DNA of 64,000 bases from Phialocephala subalpina (lineage: Eukaryota; Ascomycota; Leotiomycetes; Helotiales; Mollisiaceae). The notes below the pieces were generated by a model. It did not search any database, had not been told where the DNA came from, and saw only the letters and a list, made by a program, of their open reading frames with translations. Below, piece by piece: positions 32,784 to 45,123 of this stretch. The stretch lies in contig FJOG01000007.1 in NCBI GenBank assembly GCA_900073065.1, forward strand, positions 839,745-903,744. Reading direction: 5' to 3'. Each line of letters begins with the position of its first letter. Within the stretch, counting starts at the first letter, position 1. The position numbers were made by a program, and so were the translations under genes.

Positions 32784-35430
32784 CTACCCATCGCTGTCAT
32801 CGGTCACGAGGTACTGATCCAGATCGTTCGACTCGGGTTCTGAACTTGGCGAACCACTTTGATTAGAAGGAACCAGTGACTGCCATTTCAAGCCAAGGGC
32901 AAGTATCTTCGATGAAATATCGCGATTGTCAAAGCCATCAGGCACATGCAGCAATTTCCCGTTGAGTCCACTTGGAGGCCTCGGTCCGGTGAGGTAGAGG
33001 ACGAAAGAGTAGTCCCAGAAGAATTGGACACACAACAGAGAATATGCCTTGATTGTAGCATTGTTACGTTTCGTCCCCTGGGTCGCACGTTTCCAGGCCT
33101 TGAGTGCGTTGTTTAGTAGCATTTGAAAGCCCCCACGGTAATTAATGAGCATTGCCATCTCTATTCATATGAAACAATCATCGGACTCCATGAAGGCACT
33201 CATAATCGGCACAATCTTGTAACCTCATCCAAGTCGTGAGTGTAGAGAGAGTCTGGATGTGTTCGAACGAAAAACGCGCCCCAAAGGCCGTATGCCATTT
33301 CAAAGTACTCCGAGCCGAATCCAAAACGATACTTTAGCTAGCTTCTGATCAATTGTAAAGTGTCTCTTGATTGTGGACTTTTGCTGAAGTACCATACACT
33401 CGTAGCACCGTGATAGAATTGACTCAGCCTCTGCGGTTTGAAGACAGCCCATGATCCTCGCAACGAGGCTTCGTGAACATATTGCACTATTGTATGATGA
33501 ATGAAGTCGAGACTGAGATTCCCTGTATTATCCTCATGAATAGTGACCAGTGGGGAGCAAATTCACGAGCAAGCTCAAGGGAATTGGAGACTTGCTCGCC
33601 GTCGTTAGTGGCGAGGACCACAAGATCCAGCACGGTCTTTTTCAGTTGGCCTGCGCCAATATTGACAAAGCCAGATAGATCGACCCACAGAAAGACTTGT
33701 TGAGCAAGCCTCAGTGTTTCATCGTTGAGGTGCTTCTCCATATTGTCAAAGATCTGGTCGTAGACTTGGGACAGTCCTCGAGGAATATTTTACAGTTGTC
33801 GCTCGATGGCAGCACGACTAGGAAGCCGCTGGATCTCGTCCATAATCAATCGTGCATACATCCACAACCCATCAGCCGCAGCTGCAACTCCTTCGGGGAC
33901 TTGTGATCCAAGCTCAGTGCCGGCAATATTCTTGCATAGTCCTACACGATCTTTGACATATCTCCATATGAGGGCACGACTGTCATTTGGCGATATGAGA
34001 AGATCGCCGATATCAACGGTGGTGCACCGTTGCAAAGCTTCGAGTAACGCAGGTTCGTCACGGCAAACCAGGACAAGTTTCACGGGTGTTGTACCAGGCA
34101 GCTTTGTGAGATCTACCAACGACTGGATCAACTCCACAGCATCGTTGCATTCGTCCGCGGCGTTCGCAACGATCCAGATAGGGCTTAACAATGTGCTGAT
34201 TCCAGAGCACGTTGATAGCTTCAGATTGACCAGAGACTTTGCCTCCTTTTGGCCACTTTCCTCATGAAGCTTGGCGAATAGCGGATATAGCGAGTCGTGG
34301 CGGGCCAGGAGCTGTGATGCCAAGGTTCTCAGGACCTAGAATGGATGCTTCTTGGTTCGTCCGTGCCTTTGCAGAAGAAGTAAAGTACGTCGTTGGTACT
34401 TACCTCATGAAGTTGACCAATAATGAAGGGGCGAGAGTGGACTTGCCAGATCCTGGAGCACCCCCGATCCTCAAGATAGACGACGACTGATATACCAGGA
34501 ACTTCCTGGCGACAGGAGTAGTCAAGGCCTATTCGCGTGAGCCGTGCATGCCGTCAGCTTTGTGCCTGGATAAATCGTCTTGAACCGTGGATGGTGAAAG
34601 CCTTTGTTGGACAACAATCCGATTCTGGGCTGCGAGGTGGTCAATGATGGCCGTAGAGCAGGACGCGCGTTAGATAAGATACCTTGCCTAGCGCTCTATT
34701 CATCCTCTCTTGCTTTCTTGGCTTCCTTGATGTCTACAGCATTGGCTGCCCAGTCTATTTGGGTGCTGTGGTGGGCTATGCTCTCGGCTACCTGTTTGAA
34801 ATCTTTATCGAACGAGGTGAAAACAATTGCTGAACCCGTGTTAGAACATGAAAATGTGCATAGGTAAACTGAAGTGCCAATCGTGTGACGTGAGAGAAAT
34901 CTTACAACGCGGCTACACAGATCTAGTACGTCGCTGTAGAGCAGACCAACAGCATTCCGAACGGTTATATGATTGTGGAACAGATTCTCGTAGTTGCTGT
35001 AGCGTTCAAGAGATGTGACAATCCGATGCAAAAGCTGCGTAAGCTTTTCGATCGTTTCAAGGCGGTCATTGGCTGCCATCATGGCCAACTTGACTGGTCC
35101 CCATATTGGTGAACCCATGGCGCCATTCGTCTGAGCGACCGCATCGATGACATTTTCGAATCTTTTGAGAGGTTGAAGAACAAGTCAGATAGCTTCCAAG
35201 ACCTTTGTATAGCCACGACGCCGTTGTGACTTGGTGAGAGCGTTCATGCAATCCTCCGCACTCGCGGGAGCTTTGAAAGTTAACTGCTGAGATGGAGTCA
35301 GATTTGCCAGATAGTCCTAGACTGCTTTCTCCCAGACGTCTGAAGGGTTGGCATCTCCTCTACGCCTACTTAGTACTATTTTTCTATCATGTAGACAGGG
35401 GAAGAAGACTTACGACGCTTTAGATGTCAT
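32784..35430 (-). pseudogene. STAND/NACHT-type NTPase gene, broken
   Basis: Remnant of a fungal NLR-like protein. The start survives: ATG at 35430 (MTSKA), then a canonical intron (GTAAGT...GTAG) and GDANPSDVWEKAV. An in-frame TAG follows at 35317-35319, then LANLTPSQQLTF, and a TGA at 35185-35187 after YTKVLEAI. The N-terminal domain (SPIWGPVKLAMMAANDR, 34696-35118) resembles the DUF7708 domain found before NACHT modules. An intact Walker A (GGAPGSGKSTL) is at about 34439-34467. The NACHT core with Walker B-like IWIVANAADEC lies in 33790-34323. A third in-frame stop, TAA at 33790-33792, interrupts IERQL-x-NIPRGLSQVYDQIF. A frameshift near 33,530 separates this from LDFIHHTIVQYVHEA, a hallmark downstream motif. 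The C-terminal piece runs to 32784. Introns may explain some frame shifts but not the three stops. Confidence 0.7.
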
Positions 35431-36114
35431 TCTAGGCACACAGCGACCCTAAGCCACTGTTCACCTCGAGTAGACAATCCAAACAGCTAATCGAATAAGT
35501 ATCGTATGTCATCTAGATACTTAATCAAAAGAGGGTAGAGAAAGAATATAATATCACCGACGCGAGATATTTTGCAGCTGGTCAGCAGCTTTTGAGACCT
35601 TTAATGGCTGAGCCCGAATGGCGAGGAAGCTAATGAGGATAGCCAGCGAGCAGCAATACACGGTGTGACTCGCAAGTAATGGGACAGGTGTGTGATGCTT
35701 GCAGAGGTGGAGATGAACTGATAGAAGGTTGGTTCTTGATGTCATGAAGACGAGGGAGTTGCGCTGGGGTCAATCATTCTTGGCGCGAACCGGGGCCCAA
35801 AACGAAAGTAAAAAGAAGGAACGAACACTGCGAGACTTCGATGAAGCCTTATTGTTTTCGCATAACGACAATAGCATCTTTGACGGCTCGTCACAACTGG
35901 CAGAACAAGGAATTTGTACCATCTTTGAAAGTTGAACAAAAGTTCCAAGGTTGCTCTTCGCGAAGTCCCAGAGATGTGAAGCCTATTTTTAGGCACGGGC
36001 CGAGTCTGGTTCCGGTCTTTTCAGCTCAACAACAACAACGTCGAGTCGAGATGGTGATGGTTATCCCTCAGCAACCACGTTGAAGGTATCTTTGCCTGCC
36101 GATAAGTACTTACG
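35431..36114. other. Intergenic; nothing recognised
   Basis: Lies between the diverging STAND pseudogene and the plus-strand membrane-protein gene; presumably holds both promoters. Several small unrelated open frames. Confidence 0.5.
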
Positions 36115-37565
36115 ATGGTCATGATCAACCTTGCGAAGGTTGTTAATGCCAATGAAGACGAGGAGAAGGGATCGCTGCTATCGAATGCCTGGCAATTAAC
36201 CAAAGCCAGACCTTCACGCAAGACTCTCTTGTCCTTCGCAGCACTCGTCATCGTCTTGCAAGGCCTCCTGGTGTTCAAATGGTACTTCTATGACCAGGAA
36301 GTCATTTCGACACCTCCGTATGACGTCCAGGAAACAGTCGGGCTCGTCACTGCAGTAAGTTTTGCCGATTCCTCACGAGACAGGCAATGTCTCATCTGCC
36401 ATGTGCTCGCGAGACATTGAGCCTCAATTACATGCCAGCTAATTCATCCGTACCACAGTACTACGAGCTTCTTCGAGACATGCGATATCTTGGCAGAGAC
36501 TCGATCGCCTACCCACCCCATCTTGGAGATAAAGCAATAAACCGCACTCTTGCTGTCCATATCCTTGGATTGGACGAACAGGTCTACGAGACTCTCCTTC
36601 AGCTGCCCTACGTTATCCCACACGAAGACAAATGGGACGCAGAGAAAGGCCGATACCTAAACAATCCCGAGCTTGCAGATATTCATGCTCAAGAGTCATC
36701 TTGGTGGGAAGGCTGGATGGGTCAGAGACGGACCATATTTTGGGGCAGCGGGCATTTCGCGGACTACAGACAAGATCACATTCTATGGCGATCGCGGGAC
36801 CCTCTCAACCGATGGCAGACAAGATTCAGTCGAAATACCTCGTTTGAAACTGCCATGATAGAATACGACGGGTTGCCAAAGACTGCCATACCCCTTTCAT
36901 ATATTCGGTACCGCAGGTACGGCCTGGCGCTGGTTCTAGACACTGCGAGCAATCGTATTGTTGTTCTGGATACCCAAGGATTTGGTTCTAAGGATCCATT
37001 CTTCAATCGATTCGAGTCGAGTAAATGGCCCCTCCATTACAAGTTACCTGGCACGAAGTTCTATGGCTACGAGATGCACGCCCGGCTTGCACCAGACCTG
37101 CTTCGCGAGTTCATTCATTTGACAAGCCATCTCGAGTCTGGATACATTCCTGGTTCTGTACGCAACGACGAGATATATACGCCAGAATTGAGTCCTCCTA
37201 AATGGGAAAGATGGGTCAAAGATCTCTATCGTGAGTATGGTTGGCCTTCTGGAGAGCCTCTCGAAGAGTGCCAATTCCTATCACTTCGTCAGCCGACCCA
37301 TAAATGCGATCACGATCCGATGAAGAACTTCCGAGCTTCAGCTTTCTTGGAAGCGATGAAGGATCTACGTCATGATATCGAAGTCAAGTACCTGAGAGAT
37401 TGGTATTGTCCTGTGCCTCGGAAGAAGGAGGTCATCGACAAGATGAAATCTCTTGGTGCGTTGACGGACGAGCAGATCGAATACGCTGAAAGCGACCAGC
37501 CGGTCATTCCGTTGAATTTGGACAGCTGGAGCGGAAATTTGGTGTTTATGCAGTCTGGGGACTGA
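36115..37565 (+). CDS. Unknown type II membrane protein, 448 residues
   Basis: Exons 36115-36354 and 36459-37565 join in frame (104-nt intron, GTAAGT...CACAG). The acceptor at 36458 is preferred to the earlier CCAG because it keeps phase 0. The protein has a short cytoplasmic N-terminus, one membrane helix at about residues 40-60 (LLSFAALVIVLQGLLVF), then a large lumenal or extracellular domain. That domain contains motifs such as HILGLDEQVYETLLQLPYVI, ESSWWEGWMGQRRTIFWGSG, YIRYRRYGLALVLD and EYGWPSGEPLEECQFL. I recognise no catalytic motif or named domain. The HxxHC pairs of UstYa-type proteins are absent. The preserved frame and conserved-looking aromatic motifs argue for a real gene. Confidence 0.72.
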
Positions 37566-38862
37566 TTTGCAAGAGCTTTCACGTGGGATGGTAATAGGGG
37601 GAGGAAGGAGTCGAGGATGACTGTCTCAAGGAAGGAGCGGTTGATGTCGAGGATCCAGTGGTCATACGTCAACCCGCAGATTGGCACCGAGGGTTCAGGT
37701 CGCTACAGTAGCAGACTCCTCTTGTTGCTGTTCTTTGAGGCTTCAACAGTTTCAGACTGGATAGAAATTGGATTGGGTCGAGTGGCTCTCGTGGCAAGGC
37801 CATGGCTGTAGGATAATCGGGCTTTGCAAGGTAGCACGGCCCTCTAGTCGAGGTTAGAGTTTCCAGATTTTAGCATCATATTTTTAATGATGATTGTATT
37901 GCAATTTCCGATACCTTCCCAGCTTTTTGCAATGAGGGGAATCCTGGCAATCGAAAATTATTGAATACCCAGAGTTCGGAAACTCCAATGGGGCCGAGAT
38001 GTTCCTCGAAGCCCAATCCACCTGCCCATTTCAGCTCTTTACATGCGGCTTGACTGTTCGTCTTCTGTCAATTGCAGTCAAGATAAGAGTTTGTTATCAT
38101 CGCTATCTTTGCGCGAAGTCTATTCCGCCCCGCTTCCTGCCATTGGCGGCATTGGCAAAGGTGGGGGAACGACGCGGGCTCGCGGTGAACATGCGGCAGG
38201 ATAAACACCACCATGTTGGTGGCTGGAACTTCGAGTTGCAACCACTGGTTGGACCTACTGAACATGGCAAGGCTCCCAAGGCTGCGGGTTTCTTTTCTTT
38301 CTTGTTCCTTGGTTGTGCTGCCTGGTCCTGGTAAGATGGGATGGCTTTCCTGCAGGTCCTGGATGCTCGTTCTAGTCATGCCTCCACACAGTTGCCCTAA
38401 AGATGGGCACAGAATTTACCATCACTGGGGAACGTGCATGTAACCTTTTAGTCGTGGCTTCCAGAAGTTTCTCCAAGGGCCATTCATGTCTACAGACAAC
38501 TAACAGCGAGCTACATTCGTCACATCCGATCTTGGACAAAATCTGGATCTTGCAGCCGAGTTCCATGCAGACCGATTGCGATGATTCGGAAAGCCGGAGC
38601 ATGCTCACCACGCAGCACTACTGCATGTTGGTTCTTCGGAATGTACCCAGTCTTGGTCTACTCACAGGGTTCCTCGCATCGGTATGTTCTTCTCCCACTC
38701 TTCGACTGCACCACGGGAAGCACGCCAATATGCCATTGCGCCGCATACATGCAATGGAAGCTCTTGTGCATCTACTGCGGAGCTTCATGCTAAGCAACAG
38801 CATATAAGATCGGACGACTCGGACTTTTGACGTCCAGGTTCCAATTCCCAAGCACTGCCAAA
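37566..38862. other. Intergenic; nothing convincing
   Basis: Several overlapping short open frames on both strands (for example 37999-38334 and 38403-38807 plus) without domains, signal peptides or consistent codon character. Includes the promoter of the amine oxidase gene. Confidence 0.5.
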
Positions 38863-41732
38863 ATGAGAATCCCTCTCTTATTAGCGACCACCTGGTCCTC
38901 TTTGCTCCTTCTACCCAGCCTGGTACTTTCGCGACCAAGTCCCTTACCGAAATCCGCAAACTTCAGAAATTGGCGGATCAAGAATGGCATGAATGGCCAG
39001 ATAAAACGATGGACAAACAGCACGACCATCCCAACTTCAGAACCTTCTTGCGCTGCACCAAGCGCTCAATCAATCGCAGCGCCTTACATGAATGTTTGGA
39101 GCAGTCTGACAGATGACGAGGCTGCGTCTGTTGCGGCGTGGTTGTTCTCACAGCCCAAGTTCAATTTGACGAATACGGAGGATGCAGGGGAGTGGGATAA
39201 TTCTTTGTAAGTTTCTCACTCAGCGTTCTCAATCTCCCCGGCTCTCCTGGGCTTTCTCAGTCCACTTCTTCCAGACAAGGATGACAATCAGTCAAGATTA
39301 TGATGCTTTACCACTTGTAGTACCTCAGCCTAGCTAAACCTCATCAATCTTCCTGTCAAGGCTGGGAGACTGAAAACGCTGTTCTCACTAAATATTCTTC
39401 TGAGCGAAGTATGCTAATGGGTGTGCTAGATTGATGATTGAGCTTATGGAGCCGAATAAGACGGATGTTTTGAACTATCTTGACAATGGAGGCTCAACAC
39501 CCACGCGATATGCTCATGTGATCATTGATCATCGAGCTGATGTTGACCCCTATTATCAAGACTTGATTGTTGGTCCTTTGCCACTTCAGAATGGCACGGT
39601 CAAGGCGGAAAGCTTGACGTACCCGTATACGAGGAAGACTAAAGGAAAGGTTCGCAATCTTGATGCGAGTTTGGATGCTCAATGGAGTACTTGGATGTAC
39701 AATGTCGCAGCGAGCATTTTGGACATCACTCTGGATCTTTGGAATGGCTCCGCTCTTGGTCTAGACAACGATACGCTCGATGTCTGGGGCATTGATCCGT
39801 TGATGCAAGACGATGGCATTATTCGTTGGGACACGTTCTGGAATTTGCCACAGACTGAATTTGATTCTGGGACTCTTCTCCCGCTTGGACTGTTCTTCGT
39901 GTCGAATATCACGGGTCGTGACTCCTCGAAATGGACACTTGATGGCTGGCTCTACAATAATATCTTCTATCCGACCACTGAGGTATTCAGAGAAGCGTAT
40001 TGGTCGCCTGGGTTCGAGAAGTTGCCTGCGAACATTGATGGCTCCTGGGGATACACGGATCAAGAAGGCGTTCCTCCACCTTTGGATACAGATTTCCCTC
40101 CAATGGCAATCGCACCTTCTGGTTCACGTTACTTCAATGATGCGGAGGAGCAATATGTGAAGTGGATGGACTTTGAGTTTTACATATCTTTTTCGAGAGA
40201 TACTGGTATGCATCTTCACAACATCAAGTACAAGGTAAGCCCACCTTATCCCCTTTCATGTTTGTTTCGAGAGTCTGAATGTCCCGAAACTCCTGGAACA
40301 TTCTCCTCTCCTCTCCTCTCCTCTCCTCTCCTCTTTGAAGTGAGTTAAATAGAAATGCTAACTCCGAGATCCTGGGTAAAGGGAGAACGCATTATTTACG
40401 AGCTTGGATTGCAAGAGGCTCTTGCTCATTACGCGGGTAACGATCCAGTTCAATCAGGAACCGCTTACCTCGACACATTTTACGGCTTCGGAACCTACGC
40501 TTTCGAGCTCGTGAAAGGTTATGATTGTCCATCATACGCAACATATCTCAACAGCACATTCTACACCTCCGAAACAACGCACACTCATCTCGACAGCATC
40601 TGCCTCTTCGAAACCGAAGGCAATTTCCCAATCCAACGCCACAGCACGTCCCAATACGTCGCAGCAACCAAGAACATCTTCTTCACCGTTCGCAATGTCT
40701 GCACTGTTGGAAACTATGACTACATGTTCAGCTATGAGTTCTATATGGATGGTTCCATCAACGTCGATGTCCGAGCTTCCGGGTACATTCAATCTGCCTT
40801 CTTTGCCAACAACGGTGACTACGGATATCATATCCATGATGCTCTCTCTGGAAGTATGCACGACCACGTCCTGAATTACAAAATCGACTTCGATATCCTC
40901 GGCACGAAGAACACGATGACGACCACGACCAATGTCCCCGTGTCGGAGGTATATCCATGGTCCAACGGCAAAGCACGAAACACAATGAAGCTCCAACGCA
41001 CCGAAATCACCACTGAAGACGAAGGAAAGCTCGACTTCGCACCAAACGGCGCGACTCAATTTGCCGTCGTCAACAAGGATGAGACAAACGCTTATGGGGA
41101 GTACCGCGGATACCGAATCCTTCCCTCCTCTCCCACCATCCACTTGACGGTCCTCAACTCCTCAAACCTAGTCAATGCCGCGAACTGGGCAAAGCATGAT
41201 CTCTTCGTCACTCGACAACATGATACCGAACCTCGCTCATCCCATCCTTATCAAAGTCAAGATACCGCCAATCCACCCATCAATTTCGACGACTTCTTCA
41301 ATGGCGAAAGCCTTGAGCAAGAAGATCTCGTCGTCTGGGCTAATGTAGGAATGCATCACGTCCCCCACACAGGTGATTTGCCGAATACCGTGTTCACGAC
41401 CGCTCATAGTGGGTTACAGATTATGCCGTTGAATTATTTGGATTATAGTCCGGTGAAGGATACGGTTAATATGGTGAGGGTGGATTATGGGGATGGGAAT
41501 TTGAGTACGGTTATCAGTTTCGGGCAGGGAAGTCCGGAGTGTGGGGTTGTGGACTTAGAGAGCTTGGTGCCGGATTTGACGTCGTATCTGGGGGATTCGG
41601 TCGTGAGAAAGTTCCCGTATGATCCGAATGATCCATATTATGAGACGGTAGGCCCCTCGCTCTTAGCCTTGAACGATTCCAGATGTTCTTCAAGAATTAT
41701 ACTGACTCTGGGAACAGGCTAGTATTGAGTGA
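38863..41732 (+). CDS. Secreted copper amine oxidase
   Basis: Exons 38863-39206, 39430-40234, 40382-41647 and 41718-41732 join in frame to 809 residues. A signal peptide (MRIPLLLATTWSSLLLLPSLVLS) is followed by the N-terminal amine-oxidase domains. The catalytic domain carries all expected residues. The proton-abstracting Asp is D414 in GTAYLDTFYGFGT. The precursor of the topaquinone cofactor is Y495 in GNYDYMFSYEF (consensus N-Y-D/E). Copper ligands are H543 and H545 in MHDHVLNYK and a third, H709, in HHVPHTGDLP. These enzymes oxidise primary amines to aldehydes, releasing ammonia and hydrogen peroxide. The last exon codes only four residues and a stop. Intron 1 (223 nt) contains a MITE and intron 2 (147 nt) a CTCCT microsatellite; both are longer than is usual here. 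Many N-glycosylation sequons. Confidence 0.93.
39221..39381. mobile_element. hAT-type MITE inside amine oxidase intron 1
   Basis: 161 bp with inverted ends of about 23 bp: the left arm starts CAGCGTTCTCAATCTCCC and the right arm, read in reverse complement, starts CAGCGTTTTCAGTCTCCC. A perfect 8-bp direct repeat TTCTCACT flanks the element (39213-39220 and 39382-39389). The 8-bp duplication and CAG-start fit the hAT superfamily. A solo copy of one end lies at 11272-11295. Confidence 0.8.
40303..40335 (+). repeat. CTCCT pentanucleotide microsatellite
   Basis: About six and a half copies of CTCCT inside intron 2 of the amine oxidase gene. It adds a pyrimidine-rich stretch upstream of the acceptor at 40380-40381. 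Confidence 0.9.
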
Positions 41733-42434
41733 AGGAAATTTGGGAGAGGGGATCAAATGTACCGGGATAAAATGCATACATTCTAGCTGCTACAGTGAAC
41801 GAGCAGCAGCAAGTTAGTAATCAATAGTGATTATCTAGTAATGAGCATTTTTATTTCAAGTTAAGTCCTCTGTTGTCAAAATCTATGTCGTTGTCAGGTC
41901 TTGCATTGCTTCATCTAATAATGCGCGATGTATCAACGGTCCCGTAATGGGTGAGGTGCAGCAAGTAATCCTCTGGCTACAACCCAGCCATAGCCAGAGA
42001 AATCTAAAGCCTCATCTTGTGAACAAGGCTCGAGTCAACCTCGAGTCAGCCTGTGGAAGACCAGGCTCACAAAAAGCTAGCACCCCAGCAACACCCAATC
42101 GCTTAAAGTTGCCTCGCCAAGCAGAACATTCCAGCCTTCGAAGCCATCTCTCACCGTAAGGTTATTTCTCTCCAAGCATGCGGACGAGTTTCGTAGCTGA
42201 AGCCTTGCCAAGATGATGCAGTATATGAAGCTGGATTTGTTTATTATTTCGTCTTCAAACCCGAAATTTGGCGACTTTCTCGGCGCACCAGTCTCATGAT
42301 CAGCTCTGTGAGCTTCCAAACAAGGCTGCTAGCCTCGCTATTCTCTCGACACCTATCCATCTCGTCCTAAGACCTCTTCCGACTTCCATAGGAAGTCTTT
42401 CACCAAAATATATGGTGGTATATCAAAATCCACA
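41733..42434. other. Intergenic; nothing recognised
   Basis: Terminator side of the amine oxidase gene and presumed former promoter of the NACHT-ankyrin pseudogene. Only short open frames. Confidence 0.5.
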
Positions 42435-42839
42435 ATAGACCCATTCAGTATTCTTGGAGCGACGGCCAGTATTATTGCTTGCATACAACTCACGGTAGCA
42501 TTATTGCAACATGTCGGTCCCTCCGATCACAGTAAGTAGGAGCTGAATCGTATTCTTCGAGCTGTCAATTCTTTTCGCGGCGCTTTCGACGGATTCAGGC
42601 TTTGCTTGGAATTTAGTGAACAGGATCACTCACGGTTATCCGTCCTTCAAGGCCTTGCAGAGCCACTGCGGGAGTGCAAGGAACTGCTCGATTTATTGAA
42701 TGAGAGGCTGAGGAAGATGACTTTTATTGACAAATACATCGTGGGAAGTACATGGGACGGAAAACTTAGGCGGCAACTCGAAAGATTACGAGAGGCTAAA
42801 GAATTGTTCGAGCTTGCTGCTCATGCGGATCAAGAGTAA

Positions 42840-43371
42840 CAGAGTGGTCGATATATCAGCTAGATAGACGATCACCCGGATGATCAACCATCGTCCATCC
42901 TCCGATCAGCTGGGGATTTTATTCATATCGGTCAATCGTCCAGCCAAGTCTCCAGCTGATCAGCTAGATGATCAGCTAAAGCACTTAAATCTTTCTATTT
43001 TTAGGTACAAAACCCTTGATTTTTGATGAAAAACGTATGATTTAACTTTATATTTAGCTCAAAATTCTACTACTTTTAAAAAGTATTAAATTTTACTATA
43101 AACACTTATATATATATATTTTCACTTAAAGAATACTTAAGGACTTAAAAATAAAGAACGATTCGAAAATTAGAAAGTATATCTTTAGTTTTCCCTTATA
43201 TTTTTTACTAGTGTAACGTGACTTTTAATGAGGCTCTAAGCGGAGTATCTAGCTGATCAGCTAAACGGCGTTAGCCGGCCAGCAAGTCCTTTTTCTTAAA
43301 TTTATATCGGTTAATCGGCGAGCAGTATTTCCCTGACCGATGACCGACCGACCAGCTTATCGACCACTCTG
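42840..43371. mobile_element. Non-autonomous hAT-type element, 532 bp
   Basis: The ends are CAGAGTGGTCGATA and its inverted copy (TATCGACCACTCTG with a 2-base mismatch zone further in). The flanking 8-mers AAGAGTAA (42832-42839) and AACAGTAA (43372-43379) differ at one base, a decayed hAT target duplication. The interior is AT-rich and non-coding. Subterminal regions carry repeated palindromic AGCTGATCAGCT-like units (near 42,895, 42,957-42,980 and 43,251), typical of transposase-binding sites. It interrupts the NACHT-ankyrin pseudogene. Confidence 0.8.
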
Positions 43372-45123
43372 AACAGTAAAGAGGACCTCTCGACCATGGT
43401 ATTGCAGAAATGATGCTGATGGTCATTCTAGTATCATCCTAACCGGCATCGAAGTTTATATCAAAAGCGCCTCCGAGGATATTGGAGACCTCAAGCGAAA
43501 CTTGGACAGAAGAAAATGCCCGAGCACGTCACGACCTGATAGCAAAGTGGTACGGCACAACGACTGGTAATATATTAGATGTTGGAGCGAACGTCCAAGA
43601 TCTAAAGCGTGAGATTGAACTGCGAACGACCGGTGAATGCTACACTCTTGTGTCTCGACCCTTGCATTAGTAACTAACGAAATTGTTGAATGAAGAACAC
43701 CACATACTTATTGGTTGGCTTTCAGACTCTTATCCAACTGCTAATCATGCTGCCGCATGTGCAAGCGGCACCCCAAAACTGGAAAATGGTTCATCCGCGG
43801 GGAGCAATTTTCGAAATGGAGAGAGTCCCGAAGCTAATTTTTGTGGTTTCATGGCATACCTGGCTGTGGGTATAGCATCTTATAATAATACAATCCCTAG
43901 ACTCCTGTATCAATGCACTTACAAATTCTAGTTTTGCAATTATTGAGGACATGCTCGCTTGCTCTGCAGCAAATTCGGATATATTCTTGGCCTACTTCTA
44001 CTTCTCATTCAACGATACCGAAACCCAGAAGGTTGTGAACCTTTTACGATCCATCATTTCTCAGATTGCTATGCAGAGAACTACCTTTCCGAATCCATTG
44101 TAGAAGCTATACAAAAAATACCGCAATAGTCAACCACCGTTGGATGTTTTGAAAGAAACTCTCACCTCGCTGATTGAAGAGCAAGGAGAAACATATCTAA
44201 TAATTGACGTCATTGATGAGTGCCCCCAAGACGAAGGGCAACGGGGAAATCTTTGCGAAACTCTTGAAGAGTTTATGGCAGGGCCGCTGAATAAACTACA
44301 TCTTCTCACTACTGGTCGTCGCCAGCGTGACATAGAGGAGCTTCTGTCGCAAGTCCCGAACCTATCGATAATCTCATTTCGGAACGATTTAGTTGATGTT
44401 GACATAAGACTCTATGTGGATGATCAAATGGTTCACAATCCGAAGCTGAATAGATGGTCTAGCCAGTTGAAAGATTTGATAAAATATTCCTTCGTCAATA
44501 ACGCACAAGGCATGTAAGTATCTCATCCGGAATCCATAGTTACAGACCACTTACTGAACATGGAGAGTAGGTTCAGATGGGCATTTCACCAGCTAGATGC
44601 AATACAGATGTATTTGACCCCACACGCTACAGTAACAAGAACGCGTTGAAGGTTCTGCTCGAGACGTTGGATGAAACCTATGAGCGTATCCTCTCCAGCA
44701 TCGATTCCGACTACCACGAAATCATCATTACCGCACTTCGATGGCTCGTCTTTGCTAACAGGCCATTGAAACTTAGAGAATTAGCTGAAGCTTCTCTGAT
44801 CCAGCCAGACGACGAGGTTCCGTTCGATGTCGAGAACAGATTCGCCAGCCTTTATGACGTGCTTCAAGTCCTCTCTGGATTGGTCATTACAGCAAATGAG
44901 CCCACCTTTGATACTGACTATCATCTCACGGATCTTCGTCACTATCGGAATAATCTCAATAGAGGGCACGACCGCCCCAGAATAACAACTGGTTCTTAAA
45001 AGCAGCCAAAAATCCCAGGCTCATGTACCGTTCGGCTCGCGCACTTCTCGGTGAAAGAATACTTAACTTCATCTCGAATAGCCACGGTAAACGTGTCGAA
45101 ATTCCACATGGGCGGGTTCTATG

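Noticed and set aside
37999..38807. Two plus-strand open frames of 111 and 134 residues
   Set aside because: No intron, domain or homologous-looking motif, with competing frames on the opposite strand.
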